Shown here in pieces: positions 1 to 5,334 of a stretch of 6,671 nt of DNA (within the stretch, counting starts at the first letter, position 1; each line of letters opens with the position of its first letter). The stretch is from assembly GCA_014378125.1 (NCBI GenBank), contig JACMOG010000464.1, forward strand, positions 1 through 6,671. Direction: 5' to 3'. The notes below the pieces were generated by a model, which did not search any database, was not told the DNA's origin, and saw only the letters and a program-made list of their open reading frames with translations. This stretch comes from Vitreoscilla sp. (GTDB lineage: Bacteria > Pseudomonadota > Gammaproteobacteria > Burkholderiales > Burkholderiaceae). The translations under genes and the position numbers were made by a program.

Positions 1-1081
1 CCTGGGCGTGGCCGACGTCGAGCTCGACGCCTTCCTGCAGTCCGACGCCACCTCGCGCAAGCTGTGGCAGGGTCGCGCGGGCAAGCTCGTGTCCGCCACC
101 ACCGATGACGCGGGCAGGCTGTCCGCGCTCGTGGTGCGCTACCCGGCCGAGCGCGACGACCAGTTCGCCACCCATTTCTCGCGCCTGACCATCGCCCGCG
201 GAGAGCACGGCTTCGGCAGCAAGCTCGAGACGGTGCCGCTGGGCGCCACGTCGCGCCTGGCCACCGGCACCGTGCGCAGCTCGCTGTTCGCCGCAACCGA
301 CGACGCCAACGTGCCCGACCCGATCGCCACGCAGATGGCCGAGATGTTCTCCACCGACATCGACTTCCATCGCGAGCTGCGCAAGGGCGACACATTCAGC
401 GTGGTCTACGAGGCGCTCACCGCCGACGGCGAGCCCATCCCCTGGAACCAGGGCGCCGGCAAGGTGCTGGCCGCCGAGTTCGTCAACAACGGCCACGCCT
501 TCTCGTCGGTGTGGTTCGCCGACCCGTCCGGCAAGGGGGCGTACTTCGACCTGTCCGGCCGCAGCAAGCACAGCGCCTTCCTGGCCAGCCCGCTCGCGTT
601 CTCGCGCATCACCTCCGGGTTCTCGATGCGCTTCCACCCGATCCTCAAGGAATGGAAGCGCCACGAGGGCGTCGACTACGGCGCGCCCATCGGCACGGCC
701 GTCCACGTGGTGGGCGACGGCGTGGTGGCGTTCGCGGGCCAGCAGAATGGCTACGGCAACGTCATCCAGATCCAGCACTCCGGCAACCGCATGACGGTGT
801 ACGCCCACCTGAGCAAGATCGACGTGAAGCGCGGCGAGCACGTCGACCAGGGCGAGCACATCGGCGACGTCGGCATGACCGGCTGGGCCACCGGCCCTCA
901 CCTGCACTTCGAGTTCCGCGTGGCAGGCGTCGTGAAGGATCCGCTCACCATCGCCAAGTCGGCCGAGACGCTCACGCTCGACAACGCCTCGCGCCCGCGC
1001 TTCGCCGCGCTGGCCGGCCAGCTCAAGTCCGAGCTGGCGGTGGCCGAGTCGCTGGGCATCCAGCCCGCCCGCGTAGACTGA
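1..1081 (+). CDS. M23 family peptidoglycan DD-metalloendopeptidase, 5' end missing
   Basis: This is the C-terminal part of a zinc endopeptidase expected to cut peptide cross-links of peptidoglycan in the periplasm. The frame is open to the left edge (first full codon at base 2), so the true start and any signal peptide or membrane anchor lie outside; the GTG at base 8 is probably internal. Numbering from that GTG, residues about 90-190 resemble the middle domain of MepM/Csd3-type enzymes (DFHRELRKGDTFSVVYE). The LytM/M23 catalytic domain spans about 200-320. It holds the HEGVD motif (zinc ligands H219 and D223), YAHL (H267) and HLHFE (H298 and zinc ligand H300), so all expected catalytic residues are present. 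The gene ends in TGA 67 bp before anmK, on the same strand, which suggests linked peptidoglycan turnover and recycling. The family call is firm; the exact bond cleaved is not visible from sequence. Confidence 0.95.
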   Translation, partial: LGVADVELDAFLQSDATSRKLWQGRAGKLVSATTDDAGRLSALVVRYPAERDDQFATHFSRLTIARGEHGFGSKLETVPLGATSRLATGTVRSSLFAATDDANVPDPIATQMAEMFSTDIDFHRELRKGDTFSVVYEALTADGEPIPWNQGAGKVLAAEFVNNGHAFSSVWFADPSGKGAYFDLSGRSKHSAFLASPLAFSRITSGFSMRFHPILKEWKRHEGVDYGAPIGTAVHVVGDGVVAFAGQQNGYGNVIQIQHSGNRMTVYAHLSKIDVKRGEHVDQGEHIGDVGMTGWATGPHLHFEFRVAGVVKDPLTIAKSAETLTLDNASRPRFAALAGQLKSELAVAESLGIQPARVD

Positions 1082-1104
1082 ACGCCTCGTTCACGAACAA
1101 CCCC

Positions 1105-1140
1105 GACGCGCCGCGTTCGCCCAGACGAACCCGGCGCGTC
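1105..1140 (+). other. Strong inverted repeat (15-bp stem) just upstream of anmK
   Basis: The arms 1105-1119 (GACGCGCCGCGTTCG) and 1126-1140 (CGAACCCGGCGCGTC) pair at 14 of 15 positions around the 6-nt loop CCCAGA. The right arm ends only 8 nt before the anmK ATG, so the hairpin occupies the place where a Shine-Dalgarno sequence would sit, and none is seen. No T-tract follows, so it is not a standard Rho-independent terminator. It could act as a translational block, an attenuator, or a 3'-end stabiliser for the upstream M23 message. The structure is seen directly; its role is inferred. Confidence 0.7.
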
Positions 1141-1148
1141 CTGCATTC

Positions 1149-2267
1149 ATGACCCTCTACATCGGCTTGATGAGCGGCACGTCCCTGGACGGCGTCGACG
1201 GCGTGCTGGTCGACTTCGCCGACGGCGTGCACGTGGTCACCGACGCGCACGTGGCCATGCCGCCCTCGCTCGGCGCCGAGCTGCTCGCCCTGAACACCAG
1301 CGGCCCCGACGAGCTCCAGCGCGCCGCGCTCCCCGCCAACGCGCTGGCGCGCCTGCAGGCCGAAGTGGTCGCCCACCTGCTCAACAACGCCGACATCGAG
1401 CCTCAGGCCGTCCGCGCCGTCGGCTCGCATGGCCAGACCGTGCGCCACCGCCCCGGCGAGTTCGACGGCACCGGCTTCACGCTGCAGCTCAACAACGGTG
1501 CCCTGCTGGCCGGGTCGTGTGGCATCGACGTGGGGTGCGACTTCCGCACCCGCGACGTGGCCGCCGGCGGCCAGGGCGCCCCGTTGGTGCCCGCCTTCCA
1601 CCGCGACGTATTCGCCGGCCCCACGCCGCGCGCCGTGCTCAACGTGGGCGGCATCGCCAACGTGACGCTGCTGTCGGCCACGGATGAGTCAGCGCCCGCT
1701 TCGCTGGTCGGCTTCGACACCGGCCCGGGCAACGCGCTCATGGACCACTGGTGCAAGCTGCACACCGACGCCGCCTACGACGACGACGGCCGCTGGGCCG
1801 CCAGCGGCAAGGTGGACGGGCTGCTGCTGGTGGAGTTGTTGGCGGACGCCTACTTCCGCAAGGCCGCTCCGAAGAGCACCGGCCGCGACCTGTTCAACGC
1901 CGACTGGCTCGCGCAGGCCCTCGCACGCGCGGGCGTCACGCGCGCGCCCGCAAACGTGCAGGCGACCCTGCTGGAGCTCACCGCCCGCAGCGCCATCGAC
2001 GCCATCCGCCACGCGGCGCCGGCAACGACAGAACTGCTGGTGTGCGGCGGCGGCGCTCGCAACGGCGCGCTGATGGCCCGACTGGCCGCGCTGTGGCCGG
2101 GCTTGGCTGTGGCGGCCACCGACGCCGCCGGGCTGCCTGCGCAGCAGGTGGAGGCCGCGGCCTTCGCCTGGCTGGCGCGCCAGTTCTGCGAGCGCCGGCC
2201 GGGCAACCATCCGGGCGTCACGGGGGCGGCGGGCTTCAGGGTGCTGGGGGCGCTCTACCCGGCATAG
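1149..2267 (+). CDS. anmK: Anhydro-N-acetylmuramic acid kinase AnmK
   Basis: AnmK is a cytoplasmic enzyme that uses ATP to open and phosphorylate 1,6-anhydro-MurNAc, giving MurNAc-6-phosphate, which MurQ then handles in peptidoglycan recycling. The 372-residue product has the usual family length. The N-terminal phosphate-binding motif GLMSGTSLDGVD is at 6-17, GSHGQTVRH at 92-100, the segment DFRTRDVAAGGQGAPLVP at 131-148, GFDTGPGN at 188-195 (D190 aligns with the family's catalytic aspartate) and the C-terminal nucleotide-binding loop CGGGARNG at 299-306. The start is fixed by the conserved N-terminus, MTLYIGLMSGTSLDG. No good Shine-Dalgarno is visible, and a 15-bp hairpin ends 8 nt before the ATG. 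The gene follows the M23 gene on the same strand, which fits a cell-wall turnover pair, and converges on erpA. Nothing suggests truncation. Confidence 0.97.
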   Translation: MTLYIGLMSGTSLDGVDGVLVDFADGVHVVTDAHVAMPPSLGAELLALNTSGPDELQRAALPANALARLQAEVVAHLLNNADIEPQAVRAVGSHGQTVRHRPGEFDGTGFTLQLNNGALLAGSCGIDVGCDFRTRDVAAGGQGAPLVPAFHRDVFAGPTPRAVLNVGGIANVTLLSATDESAPASLVGFDTGPGNALMDHWCKLHTDAAYDDDGRWAASGKVDGLLLVELLADAYFRKAAPKSTGRDLFNADWLAQALARAGVTRAPANVQATLLELTARSAIDAIRHAAPATTELLVCGGGARNGALMARLAALWPGLAVAATDAAGLPAQQVEAAAFAWLARQFCERRPGNHPGVTGAAGFRVLGALYPA

Positions 2268-2283
2268 CCGGCGTCGCGGGCCT

Positions 2284-2313
2284 GGAAACGAAAACGGCGC
2301 CCGCAGGCGCCGT
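2284..2313 (-). terminator. Rho-independent terminator of erpA, between convergent anmK and erpA
   Basis: A perfect 8-bp stem (ACGGCGCC at 2294-2301, GGCGCCGT at 2306-2313) closes a 4-nt loop. Read on the minus strand it begins about 20 nt after the erpA stop and is followed directly by a T-rich run (TTTTCGTTT), as expected of an intrinsic terminator. On the plus strand the hairpin lies 26 nt past the anmK stop but is followed by CGTTCGGG, so termination of anmK there would be weaker, although the hairpin may serve both genes. Confidence 0.85.
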
Positions 2314-2333
2314 CGTTCGGGAAGCGTGGACGC

Positions 2334-2705
2334 TCAGGCCGAGAAGCTCGAGCCGCAGCCGCAGGTGCTGGTGGCGTTCGGGTTCTTGATGACGAACTGG
2401 GCGCCCTGCAGGTCTTCCTTGTAGTCGATCTCGGCGCCGGCCAGGTACTGCAGGCTCATGGCGTCGATCAGCAGCGTGACGCCGTTCTTGCTCATCTGCG
2501 TGTCGTCCTCGGCCACGGCCTCGTCGAACGTGAAGCCGTACTGGAAGCCGGAGCAGCCGCCGCCCTGCACGAACACGCGCAGCTTCAGCTCGGGGTTGCC
2601 TTCCTCGTCGACCAGTTCCTTGACCTTCAGCGCGGCGCTGTCGGTGAAGACCAGCGGGCCCGGGATTTCGGTGGTGACGGGGGAGAGTTCGGCGACGGCG
2701 CTCAT
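2334..2705 (-). CDS. erpA: A-type iron-sulfur carrier protein ErpA
   Basis: ErpA receives Fe-S clusters from the Isc/Suf scaffolds and delivers them to apo-enzymes in the cytoplasm, including those of isoprenoid synthesis and respiration. The product is 123 residues. The three cluster-binding cysteines of the HesB/IscA family are present: C51 in [10 protein letters not shown], and C115 and C117 in STCGCGSSF near the C-terminus. The segment [17 protein letters not shown] and the short serine-rich tail favour ErpA over IscA, and no isc genes adjoin. I chose ATG at 2705 because AAGGA lies 6 nt before it; an in-frame TTG at 2720 would place that Shine-Dalgarno inside the gene. It lies downstream of the bactofilin gene after a 99-bp gap with a possible weak terminator, and it ends in its own terminator. 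No IscR site could be recognised by eye. Confidence 0.95.
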   Translation of the reverse strand: MSAVAELSPVTTEIPGPLVFTDSAALKVKELVDEEGNPELKLRVFVQGGGCSGFQYGFTFDEAVAEDDTQMSKNGVTLLIDAMSLQYLAGAEIDYKEDLQGAQFVIKNPNATSTCGCGSSFSA

Positions 2706-2746
2706 GGGGGATCCTTGCAAATGCGTTTCAGGCTCTATTGGGCCAC

Positions 2747-2767
2747 AAAAGCCAGGCGTCCTGGGCG
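2747..2767 (-). terminator. Possible weak terminator after the bactofilin gene
   Basis: On the minus strand, about 40 nt past the bactofilin stop, CCAGG (2764-2760) and CCTGG (2756-2752) form a 5-bp stem with a 3-nt loop. A sixth pair is possible across a bulged C, and a CTTTTG run follows. The stem is short, so termination may be partial. It lies between the bactofilin and erpA genes, so it would partly separate their transcription. Confidence 0.4.
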
Positions 2768-2804
2768 ACTGTGGTCATTGACGGCAACAACGCGACCGTG
2801 AAAT

Positions 2805-3212
2805 TCAGGCTTCGTTGCCGGCAGCCAGCTTCAGCAGCGGCCGCTCGGCCTCGGCTTCGCCGGCGGGAACGTGCTTCATCACTCCATCGATGGTGGCGCC
2901 CTGGTGCATTTCAAGGGCTTCGTAGTGCACGTCGCCCACGATGCGCGCCTTGGGCTGCAGTTCGAGCAGCGCCGTGGCCATCACCGGGCCGTGCACCTGG
3001 CCGTTGATGATGACGTGGCCGGCCATGACCTTGCCCTGCACGCGCGCGTTCTCGCTGATGACCAGCAGGCTGGACGGGTCGGTGGCGACCACGTCGCCCA
3101 GCACCTCGCCGTCGATGCGCAGGCCGGCGTCGAAACGCAGCTCGCCGTGCACCTGGGTGCCCTCGCCGATGAGGCTGCGGATGGCGGGCTGCTTCTTGCG
3201 GTTGAACCACAT
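2805..3212 (-). CDS. Bactofilin family polymer-forming cytoskeletal protein
   Basis: Bactofilins polymerise without nucleotide through a right-handed beta-helix and form membrane-attached scaffolds that place cell-wall enzymes and other morphogenesis factors. The 135-residue product has the family plan: a short N-terminal tail, a core of about 90 residues with regular hydrophobic/glycine turns (for example LRIDGEVLGDV, ARVQGKVMAG, HVIINGQVHGPV, ARIVGDVHYEAL), and a charged C-terminal tail from about residue 112. The N-terminus, MWFNRKKQ, is short, hydrophobic then basic, like the membrane-targeting peptides known in some bactofilins. The ATG at 3212 is preceded by GAGGAG with a 7-nt spacer, which rules out the TTG 57 nt upstream. 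The neighbouring DUF6776-type membrane protein and the M23 endopeptidase about 2 kb away fit a cell-envelope role. The family call is firm; the specific function is unknown. Confidence 0.93.
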   Translation of the reverse strand: MWFNRKKQPAIRSLIGEGTQVHGELRFDAGLRIDGEVLGDVVATDPSSLLVISENARVQGKVMAGHVIINGQVHGPVMATALLELQPKARIVGDVHYEALEMHQGATIDGVMKHVPAGEAEAERPLLKLAAGNEA

Positions 3213-3275
3213 GGTGAAACTCCTCGGACGAATCCTGATTTCCGCGGCGCCCTCGCGCTGGCGGCCCAAACGATC

Positions 3276-3304
3276 TTTTTATGGGTTCGAAGCGTCCCGC
3301 CCAA
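3276..3304 (-). promoter_or_regulatory. Candidate promoter for the bactofilin gene
   Basis: On the minus strand TTGGGC (3304-3299) and TAAAAA (3281-3276) are 17 nt apart, with partial fits to the sigma-70 -35 and -10 boxes. This is one of the few AT-rich spots in the 92-bp gap between the DUF6776 stop and the bactofilin start. No terminator is seen in this gap, so read-through from the DUF6776 gene is equally possible. The call rests on visual match only. Confidence 0.3.
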
Positions 3305-4015
3305 CTACAGCTTGAGCGTCTGCAGTGCGCGCACCGCGCCGCCCGCGTCGGTGACCTTGACCTGCGCACTTTTTACCACGGCGCGAGGAGGGCAATCGAC
3401 CATCCCCTCGACGCGTGCGTATTGCTTCACTTGCAAGGGCTGGATCGAGGTCGATGGAGGCGACGTCCAGGGCTGGCCGTCGAGCGTGCCGGTGAGCGTG
3501 AGCTCGTAGCGGCCGTTGAACTGTACGGCCGTGCGGCCGCCCTGGGTCACCAGGAGCTGGTAACGGACGTGTCCAGGTGCCACGGTCTCCACCTGGAAGC
3601 CGCGCACGCTCACGCCCTCGGGCACGCCGCCGCCCTGCGGGATCAGTTGCTGGAAGAAGCCGAGGTCGGCCTTGAGCGCCAGCTTGTCGGCCTCGCTCTG
3701 GCGCAGTTGGTTGGCCAGTTGATCCTCGGCGGCCTTCTCGGTCTTGAGCAGGCTCTCGGCCGTGTTGGCCAGCGCCTGGGCCTTGTCGCGCTCTTCCTTG
3801 AGGTTGTCCTGCTCGTCACGTAGCCGTGCGAGTTCGGCCTTGGCGCTGCGATCGAGGCCCGCCAGATCCTTGCCGGTCTCGAACGCCCACAGCGCGATGG
3901 CGGCCGAGAAGCCCAGCACCAGCGCGCCGCCGAGCCAGCGAAGAGGCCACGGCAGGTGGCGGCGCACCGAGACGCGGGGGGTGGAGAGTCGACGTCGAAG
4001 CAGCTTCCAGCGCAT
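3305..4015 (-). CDS. DUF6776-type single-pass membrane protein with coiled coil
   Basis: The product is 236 residues and of unknown function; I recognise it as the DUF6776-like protein found next to bactofilin genes in Burkholderiales. It has a strongly basic N-terminus (residues 1-26, many Arg), one hydrophobic segment at about 25-45, a long charged heptad-like stretch at about 53-120 that should be a coiled coil (DEQDNLKEERDKAQALANTA), and a C-terminal region at about 128-236 rich in predicted beta strands (VRYQLLVTQGG, GRYELTLTGTLDGQPW). The basic residues before the membrane segment predict N-in topology, with coiled coil and C-terminal domain in the periplasm. The ATG at 4015 has AGG with a 7-nt spacer; the alternative upstream start is a TTG at 4042. 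A small hairpin covers that Shine-Dalgarno. The gene follows the rpsI terminator and precedes the bactofilin gene. Confidence 0.85.
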   Translation of the reverse strand: MRWKLLRRRLSTPRVSVRRHLPWPLRWLGGALVLGFSAAIALWAFETGKDLAGLDRSAKAELARLRDEQDNLKEERDKAQALANTAESLLKTEKAAEDQLANQLRQSEADKLALKADLGFFQQLIPQGGGVPEGVSVRGFQVETVAPGHVRYQLLVTQGGRTAVQFNGRYELTLTGTLDGQPWTSPPSTSIQPLQVKQYARVEGMVDCPPRAVVKSAQVKVTDAGGAVRALQTLKL

Positions 4016-4018
4016 GAA

Positions 4019-4033
4019 CTTACCTGGGGTAAG
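4019..4033 (-). promoter_or_regulatory. Hairpin over the ribosome binding site of the DUF6776 gene
   Basis: On the minus strand CTTACC (4033-4028), loop CCA, and GGTAAG (4024-4019) form a perfect 6-bp stem that ends 3 nt before the ATG at 4015. The only Shine-Dalgarno-like bases (AGG) lie in the loop and right arm, so folding would hide most of the site. The structure is seen in the sequence; control of translation is inferred. Confidence 0.5.
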
Positions 4034-4051
4034 GGGTTGCAAGTGCGAGCC

Positions 4052-4084
4052 AAAAACGCGAAGGGCCGCTGGAGAGCGGCCCTT
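4052..4084 (-). terminator. Rho-independent terminator of the rplM-rpsI operon
   Basis: A perfect 10-bp stem (AAGGGCCGCT at 4061-4070 and AGCGGCCCTT at 4075-4084) with a 4-nt loop is followed on the minus strand by CGCG and five T (4056-4052). It starts about 48 nt after the rpsI stop. It should end the ribosomal transcript before the DUF6776 gene, so that gene needs its own promoter or read-through. Confidence 0.88.
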
Positions 4085-4096
4085 GTGGAGGCAAGA

Positions 4097-4123
4097 CCTG
4101 GAACGCGACCAGCGCGTTCCGGG
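4097..4123 (-). repeat. Second inverted repeat directly after rpsI
   Basis: GGAACGCG (4100-4107) and CGCGTTCC (4113-4120) are perfect 8-bp arms around ACCAG; one mismatch followed by two more G-C pairs lengthens the stem to 4097-4123. It starts 9 nt after the rpsI stop codon and lies just before the T-tracted terminator, so the 3' end of the message carries two hairpins in a row. It has no T-tract of its own. A role in protecting the 3' end of the message from exonucleases is possible. Confidence 0.65.
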
Positions 4124-4132
4124 TGGTGCAGT

Positions 4133-4525
4133 TTAACGCTTGCTGAACTGCTTGCGACGGCGAGCGCCGTGCAGGCCGACCTTCTTACGCTCGACTTCAC
4201 GCGCATCGCGCGTGACGAAGCCGGCGCGGCTGAGATCAGGCTTCAGCGCGGTGTCGTAGTCGATCAGCGCGCGGGTGATGCCGTGGCGGATCGCGCCGGC
4301 CTGGCCGGATTCGCCGCCGCCATGCACGTTCACCTTCACGTCGAACGTGAGTTCGTTGTTGGTGAGCATCAGCGGTTGCTTGACCACCATGATGGAGGTT
4401 TGACGGCCGAAATACTCGTCGACGGTCTTGCCGTTGACGGTGATCTTGCCATCGCCCTTCTTCATGAAGACGCGCGCGACGGACGACTTGCGACGGCCCG
4501 TGCCGTAGTTCCAATTACCGATCAT
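4133..4525 (-). CDS. rpsI: 30S ribosomal protein S9
   Basis: S9 (uS9) is a small-subunit protein whose C-terminal tail reaches the P-site tRNA. The product is 130 residues, the usual bacterial length. Family signatures are the N-terminal [13 protein letters not shown] (residues 8-20), [12 protein letters not shown] in the middle, and the basic C-terminus ending in [10 protein letters not shown], with the invariant terminal Arg. The ATG at 4525 has AAGGAG with a 5-nt spacer. The TAA stop of rplM lies inside the sequence TAAGGAG, so the rplM stop overlaps the rpsI Shine-Dalgarno and only 9 nt separate the two genes. This arrangement favours translational coupling. Two hairpins follow the stop, the second being the operon terminator. 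Confidence 0.99.
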   Translation of the reverse strand: MIGNWNYGTGRRKSSVARVFMKKGDGKITVNGKTVDEYFGRQTSIMVVKQPLMLTNNELTFDVKVNVHGGGESGQAGAIRHGITRALIDYDTALKPDLSRAGFVTRDAREVERKKVGLHGARRRKQFSKR

Positions 4526-4534
4526 CGCGACTCC

Positions 4535-4963
4535 TTAGATTTCCAGCGCTTTGGGCTGCTGGGCGGCGTGCGGGTGCGTGCCACCGGCATAGACCTTCAG
4601 CTTCTTGATCATCGCGTAGCCCAGAGGACCCTTCGGGAGCATGCCCTTGACGGCCTTCTCGATGGCGCGGCCGGGATGCTTGGCCTGCATGTCCTTGAAC
4701 TTCGTCGCGTAGATGCCGCCGGGGTAGCCCGAGTGACGGTAGTACACCTTGTCTTCGGCCTTGTTGCCGGTGACGCGGATCTTGTCGGCGTTGACGATGA
4801 CGATGAAATCGCCGGTATCGACGTGGGGCGTGTAGATTGGCTTGTGCTTGCCGCGCAGTCGGAGTGCCACTTCACTGGCAACACGTCCGAGCACCTTGTC
4901 GGTGGCGTCGATCACAAACCACTCGTGCACCACTTCTGCGGGCTTTGCGCTGAAGGTCTTCAT
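4535..4963 (-). CDS. rplM: 50S ribosomal protein L13
   Basis: L13 (uL13) is an early-assembling large-subunit protein. The product is 142 residues, the same length as the E. coli protein, starting [20 protein letters not shown] and containing [45 protein letters not shown] and the C-terminal [20 protein letters not shown], followed by the HPHAAQQP segment. The ATG at 4963 matches the conserved N-terminus; its Shine-Dalgarno is weak (AAGAGA, 6-nt spacer). A longer in-frame reading from 5143 adds 60 residues without family similarity and is rejected. rplM is the first gene of the operon with rpsI. In E. coli L13 is reported to repress its own operon through the rplM leader; here the upstream region is long enough (over 150 nt) and holds a hairpin, so similar control is possible but unproven. 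Confidence 0.99.
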   Translation of the reverse strand: MKTFSAKPAEVVHEWFVIDATDKVLGRVASEVALRLRGKHKPIYTPHVDTGDFIVIVNADKIRVTGNKAEDKVYYRHSGYPGGIYATKFKDMQAKHPGRAIEKAVKGMLPKGPLGYAMIKKLKVYAGGTHPHAAQQPKALEI

Positions 4964-5083
4964 GAGTGTTCTCTTTTGGAGATTGAACGCGGCTGTTCGA
5001 ACGCTCCGGGTCAATCCTGGTGGTTCTCGGCGCTGCTCATGAATGGCAACCTCTCGAACCGGAACTGGGACCGGCATCTTCTT

Positions 5084-5112
5084 TGTCCAACTCAGCGTTG
5101 CTGGATTGGACA
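5084..5112 (-). promoter_or_regulatory. Two-part hairpin in the probable rplM leader
   Basis: TGTCCAA (5084-5090) and TTGGACA (5106-5112) are perfect 7-bp arms. Between them CAGC (5093-5096) and GCTG (5100-5103) form an inner 4-bp stem with a 3-nt loop, and a symmetric 2x2 internal loop joins the two stems. The element lies 121-149 nt upstream of the rplM ATG. If transcribed in the leader, it is a candidate site for ribosomal-protein feedback, by analogy with E. coli rplM control. The fold is seen; the function is inferred. Confidence 0.5.
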
Positions 5113-5144
5113 GGTTCACCCCGCCGCAAAACGGGAAGCCCACG

Positions 5145-5153
5145 AGTATCGCA
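5145..5153 (-). promoter_or_regulatory. Candidate extended -10 promoter for rplM-rpsI
   Basis: On the minus strand TGCGATACT carries the TGn extension and a 4-of-6 match to TATAAT. No acceptable -35 box lies at normal spacing (the 17-nt position reads TAGGAG). If used, transcription would start near 5138 and give a leader of about 175 nt that includes the hairpin at 5084-5112. Confidence 0.3.
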
Positions 5154-5254
5154 CGGATCGGGAAAAACTCCTAGCCACGCGAGCCGCCCCGCGCCAACGA
5201 GCCCCCCTCCCCACGGCCGTGCAGACAGGAATAGACTGGACTCCCCGAATTGGC

Positions 5255-5271
5255 ATGCTGCAATGCAGCAT
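5255..5271. promoter_or_regulatory. Perfect 17-bp palindrome, candidate operator
   Basis: ATGCTGCA and TGCAGCAT are exact inverted arms around a single central A at 5263. The palindrome lies 63 bp before the GNAT start and about 290 bp before rplM. It overlaps the last base of TTGGCA (5250-5255), a good -35-like hexamer on the plus strand, but no matching -10 box was found. Odd-centred arms like this are typical of dimeric regulator sites. The regulator is unknown. Confidence 0.5.
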
Positions 5272-5334
5272 CATCGCCGGCAGGCCCAACGCAATCCGTG
5301 TACAGTCGTTTCGGGTAAACACTGGGAACCCGCC

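Larger units (their letters stand above)
4964..5334. other. Divergent intergenic region between rplM and the GNAT gene
   Basis: This 371-bp gap has no gene I can support. The part next to rplM (4964 to about 5140) should be the rplM leader; it contains an 8-bp palindrome GTTCGAAC at 4995-5002 and a two-part hairpin at 5084-5112. A candidate extended -10 box for rplM is at 5145-5153. The middle (about 5161-5220) is C-rich with no evident signal. The part next to the GNAT gene holds a perfect 17-bp palindrome at 5255-5271. Frames that cross this gap on either strand look like extensions of GC-rich shadows. Confidence 0.7.

Noticed and set aside
511..1152. A 213-codon plus-strand frame inside the M23 gene
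   Set aside because: It is an Arg/Pro/Gly-rich shadow in another frame of a gene with intact catalytic motifs.
2706..2720. An upstream TTG start for erpA at 2720
   Set aside because: The AAGGA Shine-Dalgarno lies between this TTG and the ATG at 2705, so the ATG is the better start.
2871..3509. A 212-codon plus-strand frame opposite the bactofilin and DUF6776 genes
   Set aside because: It is His/Val/Ala-rich shadow sequence, and both minus-strand genes have good starts and family features.
4964..5143. A 60-residue N-terminal extension of L13
   Set aside because: L13 proteins start at the conserved [12 protein letters not shown] sequence and are about 142 residues long; the extension has no family similarity.
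5250..5306. A sigma-70 promoter for the GNAT gene using TTGGCA (5250) or TACAGT (5301)
   Set aside because: Neither hexamer has a partner box at acceptable spacing, so no promoter is called.
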